From: CAYZTD01 sp964638155
Lineage (GTDB): Archaea > Thermoplasmatota > E2 > DHVEG-1
Length of the DNA: 22,799 nt
Direction: 5' to 3'
Assembly (NCBI GenBank): GCA_964638155.1
Contig: CAZWYI010000030.1
Coordinates: forward strand, 1 to 22,799
Shown piece by piece: positions 1 to 8,784 of the stretch (positions are counted from its first letter, which is position 1; the number at the start of each line of letters is the position of its first letter). The translations under genes and the position numbers were made by a program. The notes beneath the pieces were generated by a model. It made no database searches, was not told the DNA's origin, and worked only from the letters and a program-made list of their open reading frames with translations.

Positions 1-19
1 CACACGTTAAGATGGAAAA

Positions 20-541
20 TTGAATAAAACAGAAGGTTATTCAAAGTCCTCTATTCAATATAATAATGCTTCAGATATGATATTTGGAGTTTGTTTAGAT
101 TATGAGTCAACAGATAATGTAGTTAGATATAATAATGTATACAATAATATTGCAGGAATAACAGTTATGACCTCATCAAAGAATAACAAAGTCTACAAGA
201 ACAAAATACATGACAACACAGAAGGTATAAGAATATCTAATAAGTCTTCAGGTAATTGTTTTTATAATAACAAATTAAGTAATAATGTATTTGGATTTAG
301 TATAATCTTAGATGCATATGAAAATTATATTGAAAATAATACAATTATAAAAAATCTTTTATGTGTACGATCAACGGGTAAAATAAGAAATTATTATAAC
401 AATAATTACTGGAATAGACCAAGACTATTCCCAAAAATTATTTTTGGATGTCTTACACTAAGAAAGGTCATACCAACATTTCTAATTCCTTATACTATAT
501 CGGGTATTGACTGGAACCCAGCAAAAAAACCAACTATTTGA
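20..541 (+). CDS. 5'-truncated beta-helix (NosD-like) surface protein, C-terminal part
   Basis: The 173-residue product is rich in Asn, Tyr and Ile, with short repeats of the form N-x-x-x-N-N-x-I spaced by about 22 residues (for example YNNVYNNIAGI, YKNKIHDNTEGI, FYNNKLSNNVFG). This is the coil pattern of right-handed parallel beta-helix proteins of the NosD/PbH1 type, which are usually exported. After the coils comes a non-repeat tail with NNYWNRPRLFPKIIFG and a terminal DWNPAKKP. The frame has a stop at 8-10 just upstream, no Shine-Dalgarno sequence and only a TTG at 20, while full-length family members are several hundred residues. I therefore read it as the 3' end of a broken or frameshifted gene; an intact gene with a short N-terminus is less likely. 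A second copy of the same tail lies at 724-930. The family is fairly sure, the coding status is not. Confidence 0.5.
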   Translation: MNKTEGYSKSSIQYNNASDMIFGVCLDYESTDNVVRYNNVYNNIAGITVMTSSKNNKVYKNKIHDNTEGIRISNKSSGNCFYNNKLSNNVFGFSIILDAYENYIENNTIIKNLLCVRSTGKIRNYYNNNYWNRPRLFPKIIFGCLTLRKVIPTFLIPYTISGIDWNPAKKPTI

Positions 542-723
542 AATCATTCATTTTCTATTTTTGTTATAAAGTTAGTTTCTCTAATCGGTGTTATACACTA
601 AATTAACAAACAGACTCAATCTGTTCTATGACATCAGAATTGAAAAAATTTTAGATTCTTTTTTTTATGATTAAACAAATATATCTAAGAATAGGCTTGC
701 TTTTTTTACCATGTTTTATTTAA
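541..723. other. AT-rich gap between two beta-helix remnants
   Basis: About 180 bases with stops in all frames. I see no RNA gene, no clear repeat and no convincing promoter apart from generic AT-rich TATA-like stretches. It separates two decayed copies of one surface-protein tail, so it may be a relic of the lost upstream part of the second copy. Confidence 0.4.
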
Positions 724-930
724 GTTACATATAACTGGAAATTTATAAGTAAAAAACAAAATATAATTTCTGCTTTATTCTTAGACTGCGAAAAAAATTT
801 ATGGAATAACAATTATTGGAATAAACCACGTATTTTACCAAAATTAATATTTGGTTATACCAACGTTGGAAAGCTTCCTATACCATGGGTTAATATGGAT
901 AAGCATCCTTCGAGAAAAATTTTTAATTAA
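724..930 (+). pseudogene. remnant of a second beta-helix surface protein (C-terminal tail only)
   Basis: Reading the plus strand in the frame of 802 gives LWNNNYWNKPRILPKLIFG, then a YTNVGKLPIPWVNMDKHPS stretch, ending at the TAA at 928-930. This matches the tail of the ORF ending at 541 (NNYWNRPRLFPKIIFG, then DWNPAKKP) at most positions. The frame is open only from 724, has no start codon with a ribosome site and lacks all beta-helix coils, so it is a gene fragment. Its stop codon overlaps the last bases of the convergent gyrA gene, so decay of this gene has run right up to the gyrA end. Similarity is read by eye, but the shared NNYWN-PR-PK-IFG spacing is too specific to be chance. Confidence 0.65.
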
Positions 931-3900
931 TCGTTTTCGTTTTCCTCTTCTTCATTTTTCTCTACGTCGCACTCTTCTTCATCATCCTCTTCCATTATTT
1001 TTGCAACACTTACTACTTTGTCCTCTTTGTTTAGCCTCATAATTGTAACACCCATTGTATTACGTCCCTGTATACGAATATCCTTTATTGGTATTCTTAC
1101 AACCATTCCCATTTTACTAGTAATCATTATCTCATCGTCATCAGTTAGTTCACGAACATAGATTACTTGACCGTTACGCTCATTTGTAATAATTGTTCTA
1201 ACACCTTTGCTTCCACGATGTGTTTTACGATACTCAGAAATAGGTGATCTTTTACCGTATCCATTTTCAGTTATTGTGAGAAGGTTCCCATCTTCATGTT
1301 CAACTATTGCCATAGATACTACTTTATCGCCTTTTTTTAGCCTCATGCCAATGACACCACGTGTGACTCTCCCCATAGTTCGTACTTCTTTTTCATCGAA
1401 TTTACATGCTTGACCCTTTGCTGAAGCAAGTAGAATTGTTTGATTTCCATCAGAAAGACGTGTTGCAATAAGTTCGTCGTCTTCATCAAGACGTATAGCG
1501 CGCACTCCATTTACTCTAATATTACTATAAGCAGAAAGAACTGTTTTTTTAACAAGACCATTTTTAGTTGAGAAAACTAGGTTGTGTTCATCATCAAACT
1601 CATGGATCGGTATTGCTGTTTCAACATATTCACCTTCTTCAAGCCTTGGAAGTAAGTTAACAATTGCTTTTCCTTTTGAGTGTCTTCCACCTTCAGGAAT
1701 CTTATATCCCTTGAGCCAGAAGCATTTACCCTGGTTTGTAAAAAACATGATGTAATCATGAGTTGAAGTAATAAAAGAGTCAACAATTACATCCTCTTCT
1801 TTTGTTTTCATACCAACAAGGCCTTTTCCACCACGGTGCTGAGTTCTATATGTTTCACATGGAATTCTTTTAATGTAACCACTGTCAGTAATAGTAATTA
1901 TTACATCCTGTTCAGGGATTAAATCTTCCATATCAACAGTGATTTCACCTTCAACAATATCAGTACGTCTTTCATCACCAAATTTTTCTTTAATCTCAAG
2001 CAGTTCTTTTTTGATTTCATCAAGAATATGTTGTCTGTCAGATAGAAGCCATTCAAGCTCTTCAATTAATTTTTTAGTTTCATTATAGTCTTGTTCGACT
2101 TTTTCTATTTCCATACCAGTAAGCTTTTGGAGCCTTAAATCAAGTATTGCTTTGACTTGTTCTTCACTAAATTCAAATCTTTCCATTAGTTTTTCTTTTG
2201 CTTCATCAGGTGTGTTACTTGCTCTAATTATTTTTATTACTTCATCGATGTTTTTAAGAGCAAGCATATATCCTTCAAGGATATGCATCTTTTCCCGTGC
2301 TTTTTTAAGATCATAGTTAGTTCTGCGAGTAATAACTATTACTCTATACTCGATAAAATGTTCAATCAGTTCTTTAAGACCAAGTGTTTTTGGTTCACCA
2401 TCGACAATAGCAAGATTATTTACACCAAAAGTCGTCTGCATCTCAGTATGTTTAAATAGTTGAGATAATACAACCTCTTCTATTGCATCACGCTTAAGAA
2501 GGATTACAACTCTCATACCTTCTCTATCTGATTCATCACGAAGATCACTAATTCCTTCTATTTTTTTATCTTTAACAAGTCTTGCAATAGATTGTAAAAG
2601 TTTTGATTTATTTACTTGATAAGGAAGCTCAGTAATGATAATTCTTTTTCTATTTTCTTTTTCTTCGATATGAGTTTTAGCACGAACTCTTAATAGGCCT
2701 CTACCTTCTGAATAAGCCTGAAGAATTCCACCTTTTCCATAGATTGTTCCGCCAGTTGGAAAATCAGGTCCCTTTATTGTTTCCATCAAGTCAACTGTGT
2801 TTATTTCAGGGTCATCAATAACTTGAATTGTTCCATCTACTACTTCAGACAGATTATGTGGGGCCATGTTTGTTGCCATTCCAACAGCAATTCCAGATGA
2901 ACCATTAATTAGAAGATTTGGAATAACTGAAGGAAGCATAACAGGTTCTTTAAGACTTCCATCAAAATTATCAGACCAGTCAACAGTTTCTTTACTGATA
3001 TCTTGTAACATTAAGGCTGATATTTTCGCAAGACGGCTTTCAGTATATCTCATGGCGGCTGCGGAATCCCCGTCAATACTTCCAAAATTACCTTGTCCAT
3101 CAACGAGAGGGTAACGCAGTGAGAAATCCTGGGCCATACGAACCATAGAATCATATACTGCTTGATCGCCGTGTGGATGATATTTACCTAGACAATTATG
3201 TGAAATCATCCCATTTGCGACAAATTCGTGGTCATTTTCAACTTCGATATCATAAGTTTTTTGGGGTTCAATTGGTTTTACAGAAGAAACTTTCAAAAAA
3301 GTAATTTTATCTTTAATAATTTTGTCAATAAAATTATTTGTATCTGAACCAATTCTCTCAAGTTTTTCTTTGATCCCCCAATTCTGAATTTGTGTTAAGT
3401 GCAAAGATTTTTCTTTCAAATCAGTTGAATATCTAATTTTACATCCTTCAGGATATTTAATTCCGCTTCTAAATTTTTCTCCATTTGCATCTTGATACCA
3501 ACCTGCACCAAGATGAAGTTCGCTAAGCTCACCAAATATGTTTTTCCCCGCATAAGGAATGATATCATATTTTGTCCAAGCATCTCTTTTTGTTAATCTA
3601 CCTTTTGCTAAATGTTTTGCAAGCATTTTTTTTCTTAAATTTGCCAGCTTTAGGTTAGAAGCTAATTCAACTGCATTGGCTCCATTTATCTCCAGATGAA
3701 AAAATGGATGACGATCCACTATTCTTTTTTTATCTATGTAATGCTCTCCTTTTCTGTTTCTCCTAATTTTTGAACTAAAAATTCCTTGATGTTGAAGCAG
3801 TATCATTAGTTTATCAATTATTTCTTCGGAAATTGAACCATAATGAATCATGTTTCTGTTCTTATGGATGGAACCATCGCCGTCTATTAAACCTGAAACA

Positions 3901-4814
3901 AATGAGAATATTACTTTTTTCGGAGAACAAAAAATTTGTTTTGACAGTCTTTTTGTTTTAGCATTTACGTTTTTAAGATTAAAATTTGAAACAAAAAAAT
4001 CATTGATTTCTTTTCTATTTATTCTAACTGAATAAAGACATTTCTTCTTTCTACCATTTAATTTATATTCTCTCTTTTCTATAGTAGGCTTATAATTAAA
4101 TTCTTTCTTGATTGCTTCAATTACTTTATCAGCAATTTCTTTACTTGTCCCTGAATAAAAACATATCCTTGGATATTTTTTAATACAATAATCGTTTGAT
4201 ATATAGCCATCAGATGTAAAAATACCTAATAGATATCCAATATTTTCATTTAAATTATGGGCTTTTTTCCCCTTAGCATCTTTTAATTTTACATATTTCT
4301 TAATATCTGGGAAATCATGCTTTATTACAATAAAATCATTATTCTTTAGGTCTTTTGCTTCTTTCCATTCAAATCTCCAATCTTTTGTCAATACCTTAAA
4401 TCTTTGAGATTTAGTTACTTCATTTTCTATTCCATTTTTTAAAGTCACTTTTAGAAGCTCACGTTTGGGCATGACATATAATTCTTTTACCTTTTCAACT
4501 CCGTTATGAGTGTAAACCATATCTTGCCTTTTAATATCCTGTATAGGTTTTAATCCATCTTTAGTTAGAACCATTGTATCTTTGGTAAAACACTCACCAA
4601 CAACACGAGCTGACTTTTTATGTGGCTTGTTATAAGTTAGACCCATATCGTTCATAGCATACAAAATACGTCTATGAACTGGCTTTAAACCATCTCTAAC
4701 ATCGGGTAAAGCTCTACTCATAATAACACTCATAGAATAATCCATGAATGCACGTTTCATCTCTGATTCAAGAGTTTTAGTTATATCTTTTTTTGGAAGT
4801 TCTTCGTCAGTCAT
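927..4814 (-). CDS. gyrA: DNA gyrase subunit A precursor with intein
   Basis: Breakage-reunion subunit of type IIA topoisomerase, which with GyrB introduces negative supercoils using ATP. The 1295-residue precursor holds 829 extein residues, a usual GyrA length, and a 466-residue intein at 75-540. The winged-helix part contains KYHPHGD (544-550), and the catalytic tyrosine is Tyr590 in AAMRYTE (Tyr124 after splicing). The C-terminal beta-pinwheel has the GyrA box QHRGGKG (992-998) and further RGxxG repeats (TRGVIG, HRGSKG, GRNTMG). This marks gyrase, as opposed to topo IV. An acidic tail follows, as in gyrases with tuned supercoiling. The ATG at 4814 has AAGGTGAT 4 bases upstream overlapping the gyrB stop, so gyrB-gyrA are one operon with 9 bases between. 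The residue matching E. coli Ser83 is Gln551; Asp87 is kept (Asp555). Euryarchaeal gyrase is known to be of bacterial origin. Confidence 0.97.
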   Translation of the reverse strand: MTDEELPKKDITKTLESEMKRAFMDYSMSVIMSRALPDVRDGLKPVHRRILYAMNDMGLTYNKPHKKSARVVGECFTKDTMVLTKDGLKPIQDIKRQDMVYTHNGVEKVKELYVMPKRELLKVTLKNGIENEVTKSQRFKVLTKDWRFEWKEAKDLKNNDFIVIKHDFPDIKKYVKLKDAKGKKAHNLNENIGYLLGIFTSDGYISNDYCIKKYPRICFYSGTSKEIADKVIEAIKKEFNYKPTIEKREYKLNGRKKKCLYSVRINRKEINDFFVSNFNLKNVNAKTKRLSKQIFCSPKKVIFSFVSGLIDGDGSIHKNRNMIHYGSISEEIIDKLMILLQHQGIFSSKIRRNRKGEHYIDKKRIVDRHPFFHLEINGANAVELASNLKLANLRKKMLAKHLAKGRLTKRDAWTKYDIIPYAGKNIFGELSELHLGAGWYQDANGEKFRSGIKYPEGCKIRYSTDLKEKSLHLTQIQNWGIKEKLERIGSDTNNFIDKIIKDKITFLKVSSVKPIEPQKTYDIEVENDHEFVANGMISHNCLGKYHPHGDQAVYDSMVRMAQDFSLRYPLVDGQGNFGSIDGDSAAAMRYTESRLAKISALMLQDISKETVDWSDNFDGSLKEPVMLPSVIPNLLINGSSGIAVGMATNMAPHNLSEVVDGTIQVIDDPEINTVDLMETIKGPDFPTGGTIYGKGGILQAYSEGRGLLRVRAKTHIEEKENRKRIIITELPYQVNKSKLLQSIARLVKDKKIEGISDLRDESDREGMRVVILLKRDAIEEVVLSQLFKHTEMQTTFGVNNLAIVDGEPKTLGLKELIEHFIEYRVIVITRRTNYDLKKAREKMHILEGYMLALKNIDEVIKIIRASNTPDEAKEKLMERFEFSEEQVKAILDLRLQKLTGMEIEKVEQDYNETKKLIEELEWLLSDRQHILDEIKKELLEIKEKFGDERRTDIVEGEITVDMEDLIPEQDVIITITDSGYIKRIPCETYRTQHRGGKGLVGMKTKEEDVIVDSFITSTHDYIMFFTNQGKCFWLKGYKIPEGGRHSKGKAIVNLLPRLEEGEYVETAIPIHEFDDEHNLVFSTKNGLVKKTVLSAYSNIRVNGVRAIRLDEDDELIATRLSDGNQTILLASAKGQACKFDEKEVRTMGRVTRGVIGMRLKKGDKVVSMAIVEHEDGNLLTITENGYGKRSPISEYRKTHRGSKGVRTIITNERNGQVIYVRELTDDDEIMITSKMGMVVRIPIKDIRIQGRNTMGVTIMRLNKEDKVVSVAKIMEEDDEEECDVEKNEEEENEND
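3195..4592 (-). mobile_element. GyrA intein with LAGLIDADG homing endonuclease
   Basis: An in-frame insertion of 466 residues interrupts the conserved SARVVGE/CLGKYHPHGD junction. It starts with Cys (CFTKDTMVLTKDG, block A) and ends with the block F/G sequence YDIEVENDHEFVANG then SHN, followed by Cys+1, so all end residues for protein splicing are present. Two DOD endonuclease motifs are intact: LLGIFTSDG (intein 121-129) and VSGLIDGDG (232-240), each with its catalytic Asp. In block B the usual TxxH reads TKSQ (intein 60-63), so the His that normally assists the first acyl shift is Gln. The site corresponds to between Asp72 and Val73 of E. coli GyrA, inside the quinolone-resistance region. 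The well-known mycobacterial GyrA intein sits elsewhere, just after the catalytic Tyr. Confidence 0.96.
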
Positions 4815-4823
4815 AAAATCACC

Positions 4824-6737
4824 TTAAATATCTAAGTTTTCAACCTCTTTAGCATGTTTTTCAATAAATTCTCTTCTGGGTTCAACTTTATCACCCATAA
4901 GCATAGTAAATAATTCATCAGCTTCAACTGCATCATCAACAGTAACTTTTGCTGTAAGTCTATTCTCTGGATCCATTGTTGTCTCCCAGAGTTGCTTAGG
5001 ATTCATTTCACCTAGACCTTTGTATCTTTGAAGACTAATTCCTCTCTCGCCCATCTCTTCAATTATTTTTGCTTTTTCTCTTTCATAATAAGCATATTCA
5101 ACCTTTTTACCTCTGCTTATTTTATAGAGCGGGGGTTGAGCGATATATAAATATCCTTCCTCTACTAGAGATCTCATATATCTGAAGAAAAATGTCAAAA
5201 GAAGTATTCTAATATGTTCGCCATCTACATCTGCATCAGTCATAATAATAATCTTATGGTAGCGTGCTTTATCAAGCTCGAATTCTTCACCGATACCAGT
5301 TCCAATGGCAGTGATTAATGCAAGTATTTCATTATTTTTTAGGATTTTATCCATTCTTGCTTTTTCAACATTTAGAATTTTTCCTCTAAGTGGTAGAATT
5401 GCTTGAAAATCTCTGTTACGTCCTTGTTTACTAGATCCACCTGCGCTGTCACCCTCAACAATATATAATTCAGTTTTACTTGGATCGCGACTTGAACAAT
5501 CAGCAAGTTTACCCGGCAGAGCAGTTGATTCAAGTAGCCCTTTTCTTCGTGTCAGCTCCCTTGCTTTTCTAGCAGCAACTCTTGCTTTACTTGCATTTAT
5601 ACATTTTTGTAAAATTGTTTTAGCAACAACTGGAGTTTCTTCGAAATATTCACTAAGTTTTTCATTTGTAAGGCTTTCAACCATACCTCTAACTTCAGAA
5701 TTACCAAGTTTTGTTTTAGTTTGCCCTTCAAATTGAGGGCTTTTTACTTTGACTGAAACAATACTAGTAATTCCTTCTCTGCAGTCTTCTCCACTAAGGC
5801 TGAAATCTTTACTATCAAATAAGTTGTTTTCTTTACCATACTTATTCATAACTCTAGTTAAAGCGCCTTTAAAACCAGATAAATGAGTGCCACCTTCGTG
5901 AGTATTAATATTATTTGCAAAAGTATGAATGTTTTCTGTATAGCCGTCTGTGTATTGTATAGATATCTCTACTTCAACATCTTCTTCTTTAGCCTCTAAA
6001 TAAATTGGATCTGGATGTAGTGGATTCTTATTCTTATTTATTTCTTTAACAAACTCTTTTATTCCACCATCGAACTTATAACTATCTTTTCTACCGGTTT
6101 TTTCTTCAAATAAATTTACATGTAGCCCTGCATTTAGATAAGCAAGTTCTTTTAATCTTTTTTTTACAGTTTCATATTTAAATTCAGTTGTTTCAAAAAT
6201 TTCTGGATCTGGTTTAAAAGTTATAGTTGTTCCTTTCCCATCAGAATCTCCAATTTCCTTTAATTCGGTAGCTGTATTACCGTGATCGTATTCTTGATGA
6301 TATTTTTTACCATCTCTTCTAACTGTAACTTTAAGCCATTCAGAAAGCCCATTTACACAAGACACACCAACACCGTGAAGTCCACCTGAAACTTTATATG
6401 CTTCTGAATCAAATTTTCCACCGGCATGAAGTGTTGTCATAATGAGTTCTACACCAGTTTTATTATATTTTTTATGAGTTTTAACTGGTATTCCACGTCC
6501 GTCATCTTCAACTGTTACTGATCCATCTTTATTTAACGATACATCTATTTTTGATGCATAACCGGCAAGTGCTTCATCTATCGAATTATCAACAACTTCA
6601 TATACAAGATGATGAAGTCCACGCTCATCTGTACTTCCTATGTACATTGCAGGGTTTTGTTTTACTGCTGCTAGTCCTTCTAAAACTTGTATGGAATCAG
6701 TATCATATAGTCCATTTTCATCTTTTTTTTCTGCCAT
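4824..6737 (-). CDS. gyrB: DNA gyrase subunit B
   Basis: ATPase subunit of gyrase, 637 residues from the chosen start, the short form typical of Gram-positive bacteria and archaea. The GHKL ATPase fold shows EVVDNSIDEA (N box, about 47-56), DDGRGIPV (78-85), TLHAGGKFD and GGLHGVGVSCVN. The TOPRIM domain has VEGDSAGGSSKQGR with Glu428 and DADVDGEH with Asp501/503/505 for metal binding. The C-terminus keeps QRYKGLGEMNPKQLWETTMD. An in-frame GTG at 6767 would add 10 residues, but the TATA-like box at 6781-6788 predicts transcription starting near 6757, downstream of that GTG. The ATG at 6737 also has GTGAG just upstream, so I take 6737. gyrA follows after 9 bases. The gene lies divergently from the VPS62-like gene at 6955. 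Confidence 0.97.
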   Translation of the reverse strand: MAEKKDENGLYDTDSIQVLEGLAAVKQNPAMYIGSTDERGLHHLVYEVVDNSIDEALAGYASKIDVSLNKDGSVTVEDDGRGIPVKTHKKYNKTGVELIMTTLHAGGKFDSEAYKVSGGLHGVGVSCVNGLSEWLKVTVRRDGKKYHQEYDHGNTATELKEIGDSDGKGTTITFKPDPEIFETTEFKYETVKKRLKELAYLNAGLHVNLFEEKTGRKDSYKFDGGIKEFVKEINKNKNPLHPDPIYLEAKEEDVEVEISIQYTDGYTENIHTFANNINTHEGGTHLSGFKGALTRVMNKYGKENNLFDSKDFSLSGEDCREGITSIVSVKVKSPQFEGQTKTKLGNSEVRGMVESLTNEKLSEYFEETPVVAKTILQKCINASKARVAARKARELTRRKGLLESTALPGKLADCSSRDPSKTELYIVEGDSAGGSSKQGRNRDFQAILPLRGKILNVEKARMDKILKNNEILALITAIGTGIGEEFELDKARYHKIIIMTDADVDGEHIRILLLTFFFRYMRSLVEEGYLYIAQPPLYKISRGKKVEYAYYEREKAKIIEEMGERGISLQRYKGLGEMNPKQLWETTMDPENRLTAKVTVDDAVEADELFTMLMGDKVEPRREFIEKHAKEVENLDI

Positions 6738-6766
6738 ATTTCTCACTTTTTGATTTATAGTAATCA

Positions 6767-6788
6767 CACTAATTTAGTGAATTTATAA
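6767..6788 (-). promoter_or_regulatory. gyrBA promoter TATA box with adjacent small palindrome
   Basis: On the minus strand TTATAAAT (6781-6788) stands about 45 bases before the gyrB ATG, a normal distance for an archaeal TATA box with a 20-base leader. Immediately downstream lies CACTAAATTAGTG (6767-6779), two 6-base arms around one base, placed between the TATA box and the predicted start of transcription where a repressor would block the polymerase. The box is a reasonable call; the operator role is inference. Confidence 0.45.
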
Positions 6789-6954
6789 GAGTTATTTTTT
6801 CATCCCATCTCACGGGTGCTTTTTTAACTATTTTCATATGGAGTAGAGGCTAATAAATGTTGCTATTAAAAACAGTTAAAATATTGCTCTGTTTTTTTTA
6901 AAAAAAGATATAAATCGATTTACATTTTTATATACAGGATTTTGGTGATGATAA

Positions 6955-8775
6955 TTGAAAAATATTAACGAAAAAAAATTGAAATTTACAAGAAAAATAC
7001 TTCTTGTTTTTGTAATGCTATTTTTAATATCTATGACTTTTATATCTGTTAATGCTGCCGACTATGAAGATTATGCACCCGTTTTTTACTTTGAATCTGA
7101 AGAAAAATGTTATCCTGTTGATGTTTCGTATCATCTAAATAATGCAAATTTAGATACTTTTGAAGAAGGCTATGAGTTACTTCTTCCGGTGGATGCATCT
7201 ACAGTTCAACTATCTTCTCTTTCAACTTTGGTACCCGGAATAAATGAGGAAGATATTCAGTATACTCATCTTGATAATACAATAGGGAATGTTGATGATA
7301 AAAAAATCATTGAAGATTATCAAAATAAAGAAAGTTCTTTAGGATACAAGGTTTATTATAGATCTTTTACAAGTGAAGGTAATCAAGTTATTCAGTATTG
7401 GATATTTTATGCCTTTAATGATGGTGAACTAAATAAACACGAAGGAGACTGGGAGATGGTACAGGTTGTTTTACCTTCAGATGGTTCTTCTAAGTGGGTT
7501 GCATACAGTCAGCATCACAGCGGGCAAAAAGCAAATTGGAACCAGGTTGAAAAAAGCGGTACAAATATTAAGGTATATGTTGCAAGAGGTTCACATGCAA
7601 ACTATCTTCGATCATATTCTGGTAAACTAGGTATTGGCATGGGTAGCGATTATGTTGGTGCAAATGGTAAATTTTTGGAATATGGGGATTATGAACTAGA
7701 AGAGTTATCATCCCAAGACTGGATTGAATATAATGGACGATGGGGCGAGGTTAATTCTGAAGAAGATATAGTCCTTGGTAGAGCTGGCCCATTTGGTCCA
7801 AAATTTAGAGAATCTGGATCCATGTGGGATAATTCTGTTTCCTGGGTTAATGGCCTTATGGCTTCTTCAGATTCAATGTTTCTTGGCGAATGGTTTATCT
7901 ATAATTTTATCCATCTTTTTATCTTGTTTTCTGGAATCGCTCTTGCAATTATTACATTTAATATATATAGTAGATATAAAAAACAAGGTCTCGGTCCAAG
8001 AATTGTGTCAATGTTTTATATTGATGGTTTAAATCTTAAAAGTATTGGTAACATTATTTGTTTTGTTGGTATTTTTATAGCTATTTTAGGTCTATTTTAT
8101 TCCTGGTATTCTGTTTCTGCAGATATTGATATCGAAGGCTATGGAACAGGTGGAGTAATGAAATTGATTTCCCTTGATGGTATAAATGGCTTTCGAGTTG
8201 CTCTCCCCGGAACAGGAGGAGCTATACCAATTGGAGCTCTGTTAATTCCTTTTTCAGTTATAATAGGAATCGGTATTGTTTTTCTATTTATTTCTACAAT
8301 TGGTATATCTAAAAGTAAAAAACTTGGTAAAAAATATATTTGGCGGGGCCTTAAGATTTTTTTACCAATAGTTATACTCCTAGTTGTTATCATGAGCATT
8401 GGTAATTTAATACCGCAATCTTTTAGTATAGAAGGAAGTACTGAATCTAGTAATTATATCACAGAAATGTTAGGTTCTATAAGCAATTCACCTATGGGTG
8501 GAAAAAAAGAAATAATTTTACCTGTTTCAGAAGATGTTTCAGGATATATCGGTGTAAGCTGGGGGCTTGGTTTAGGTGCTTATTTACTAGTTTTTGGTGG
8601 AATAATTATGTTGATCGCTGGAATAATTGAGATTATTGCTGATAAAGATTTCTTCCAACCAAAAGAATCTTCTAAAAAATTGGATAAATCTAAAATTAAA
8701 AACCCAGTTAACACATTTAAATCTATGAAAAAAGAGCAAGATAAAAAACAGCAAGGAGAAAATAAAGGCGAGTAA
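6955..8775 (+). CDS. membrane protein with VPS62-like extracytoplasmic domain
   Basis: A 606-residue protein. A signal segment (about 14-35, ending VNAAD) is followed by a large outer domain (about 37-300), five or so membrane helices (about 316-337, 364-386, 423-450, 466-486, 534-562) and a Lys-rich cytoplasmic tail. The outer domain has the landmarks of the VPS62/DUF946 family: YAPVFYFESEEKCYPVDVSYHL at the start, QYWIFYAFNDG, NKHEGDWEMVQVV (161-172), AYSQHHSG (183-190) and VYVARGSHANYL (207-218). In fungi and plants the family is linked to protein sorting, but its chemistry is not established; the conserved His, Glu and Asp could bind metal. The TTG start is supported by GGTGATG five bases upstream, and no in-frame ATG is better placed. 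The C25 peptidase gene follows 107 bases later on the same strand. Family assignment is by recalled motif pattern; function unknown. Confidence 0.75.
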   Translation: MKNINEKKLKFTRKILLVFVMLFLISMTFISVNAADYEDYAPVFYFESEEKCYPVDVSYHLNNANLDTFEEGYELLLPVDASTVQLSSLSTLVPGINEEDIQYTHLDNTIGNVDDKKIIEDYQNKESSLGYKVYYRSFTSEGNQVIQYWIFYAFNDGELNKHEGDWEMVQVVLPSDGSSKWVAYSQHHSGQKANWNQVEKSGTNIKVYVARGSHANYLRSYSGKLGIGMGSDYVGANGKFLEYGDYELEELSSQDWIEYNGRWGEVNSEEDIVLGRAGPFGPKFRESGSMWDNSVSWVNGLMASSDSMFLGEWFIYNFIHLFILFSGIALAIITFNIYSRYKKQGLGPRIVSMFYIDGLNLKSIGNIICFVGIFIAILGLFYSWYSVSADIDIEGYGTGGVMKLISLDGINGFRVALPGTGGAIPIGALLIPFSVIIGIGIVFLFISTIGISKSKKLGKKYIWRGLKIFLPIVILLVVIMSIGNLIPQSFSIEGSTESSNYITEMLGSISNSPMGGKKEIILPVSEDVSGYIGVSWGLGLGAYLLVFGGIIMLIAGIIEIIADKDFFQPKESSKKLDKSKIKNPVNTFKSMKKEQDKKQQGENKGE

Positions 8776-8784
8776 TTGTACTCT

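Noticed and set aside
6767..6769. GTG start for gyrB, ten codons upstream of the chosen ATG
   Set aside because: It would lie upstream of the transcription start predicted from the TATA box, and the added residues are not gyrase-like.
6858..6902. 14-codon ORF (ATG TTG CTA ...) in the gyrB/VPS62-like intergenic region, with AGAGG upstream
   Set aside because: Too short and hydrophobic by AT bias; there is no other support and the region is explained as two divergent promoters.
6944..6951. GTGATGA as a C box of a second guide RNA
   Set aside because: No D box follows at guide distance; the sequence is the ribosome site of the VPS62-like gene.
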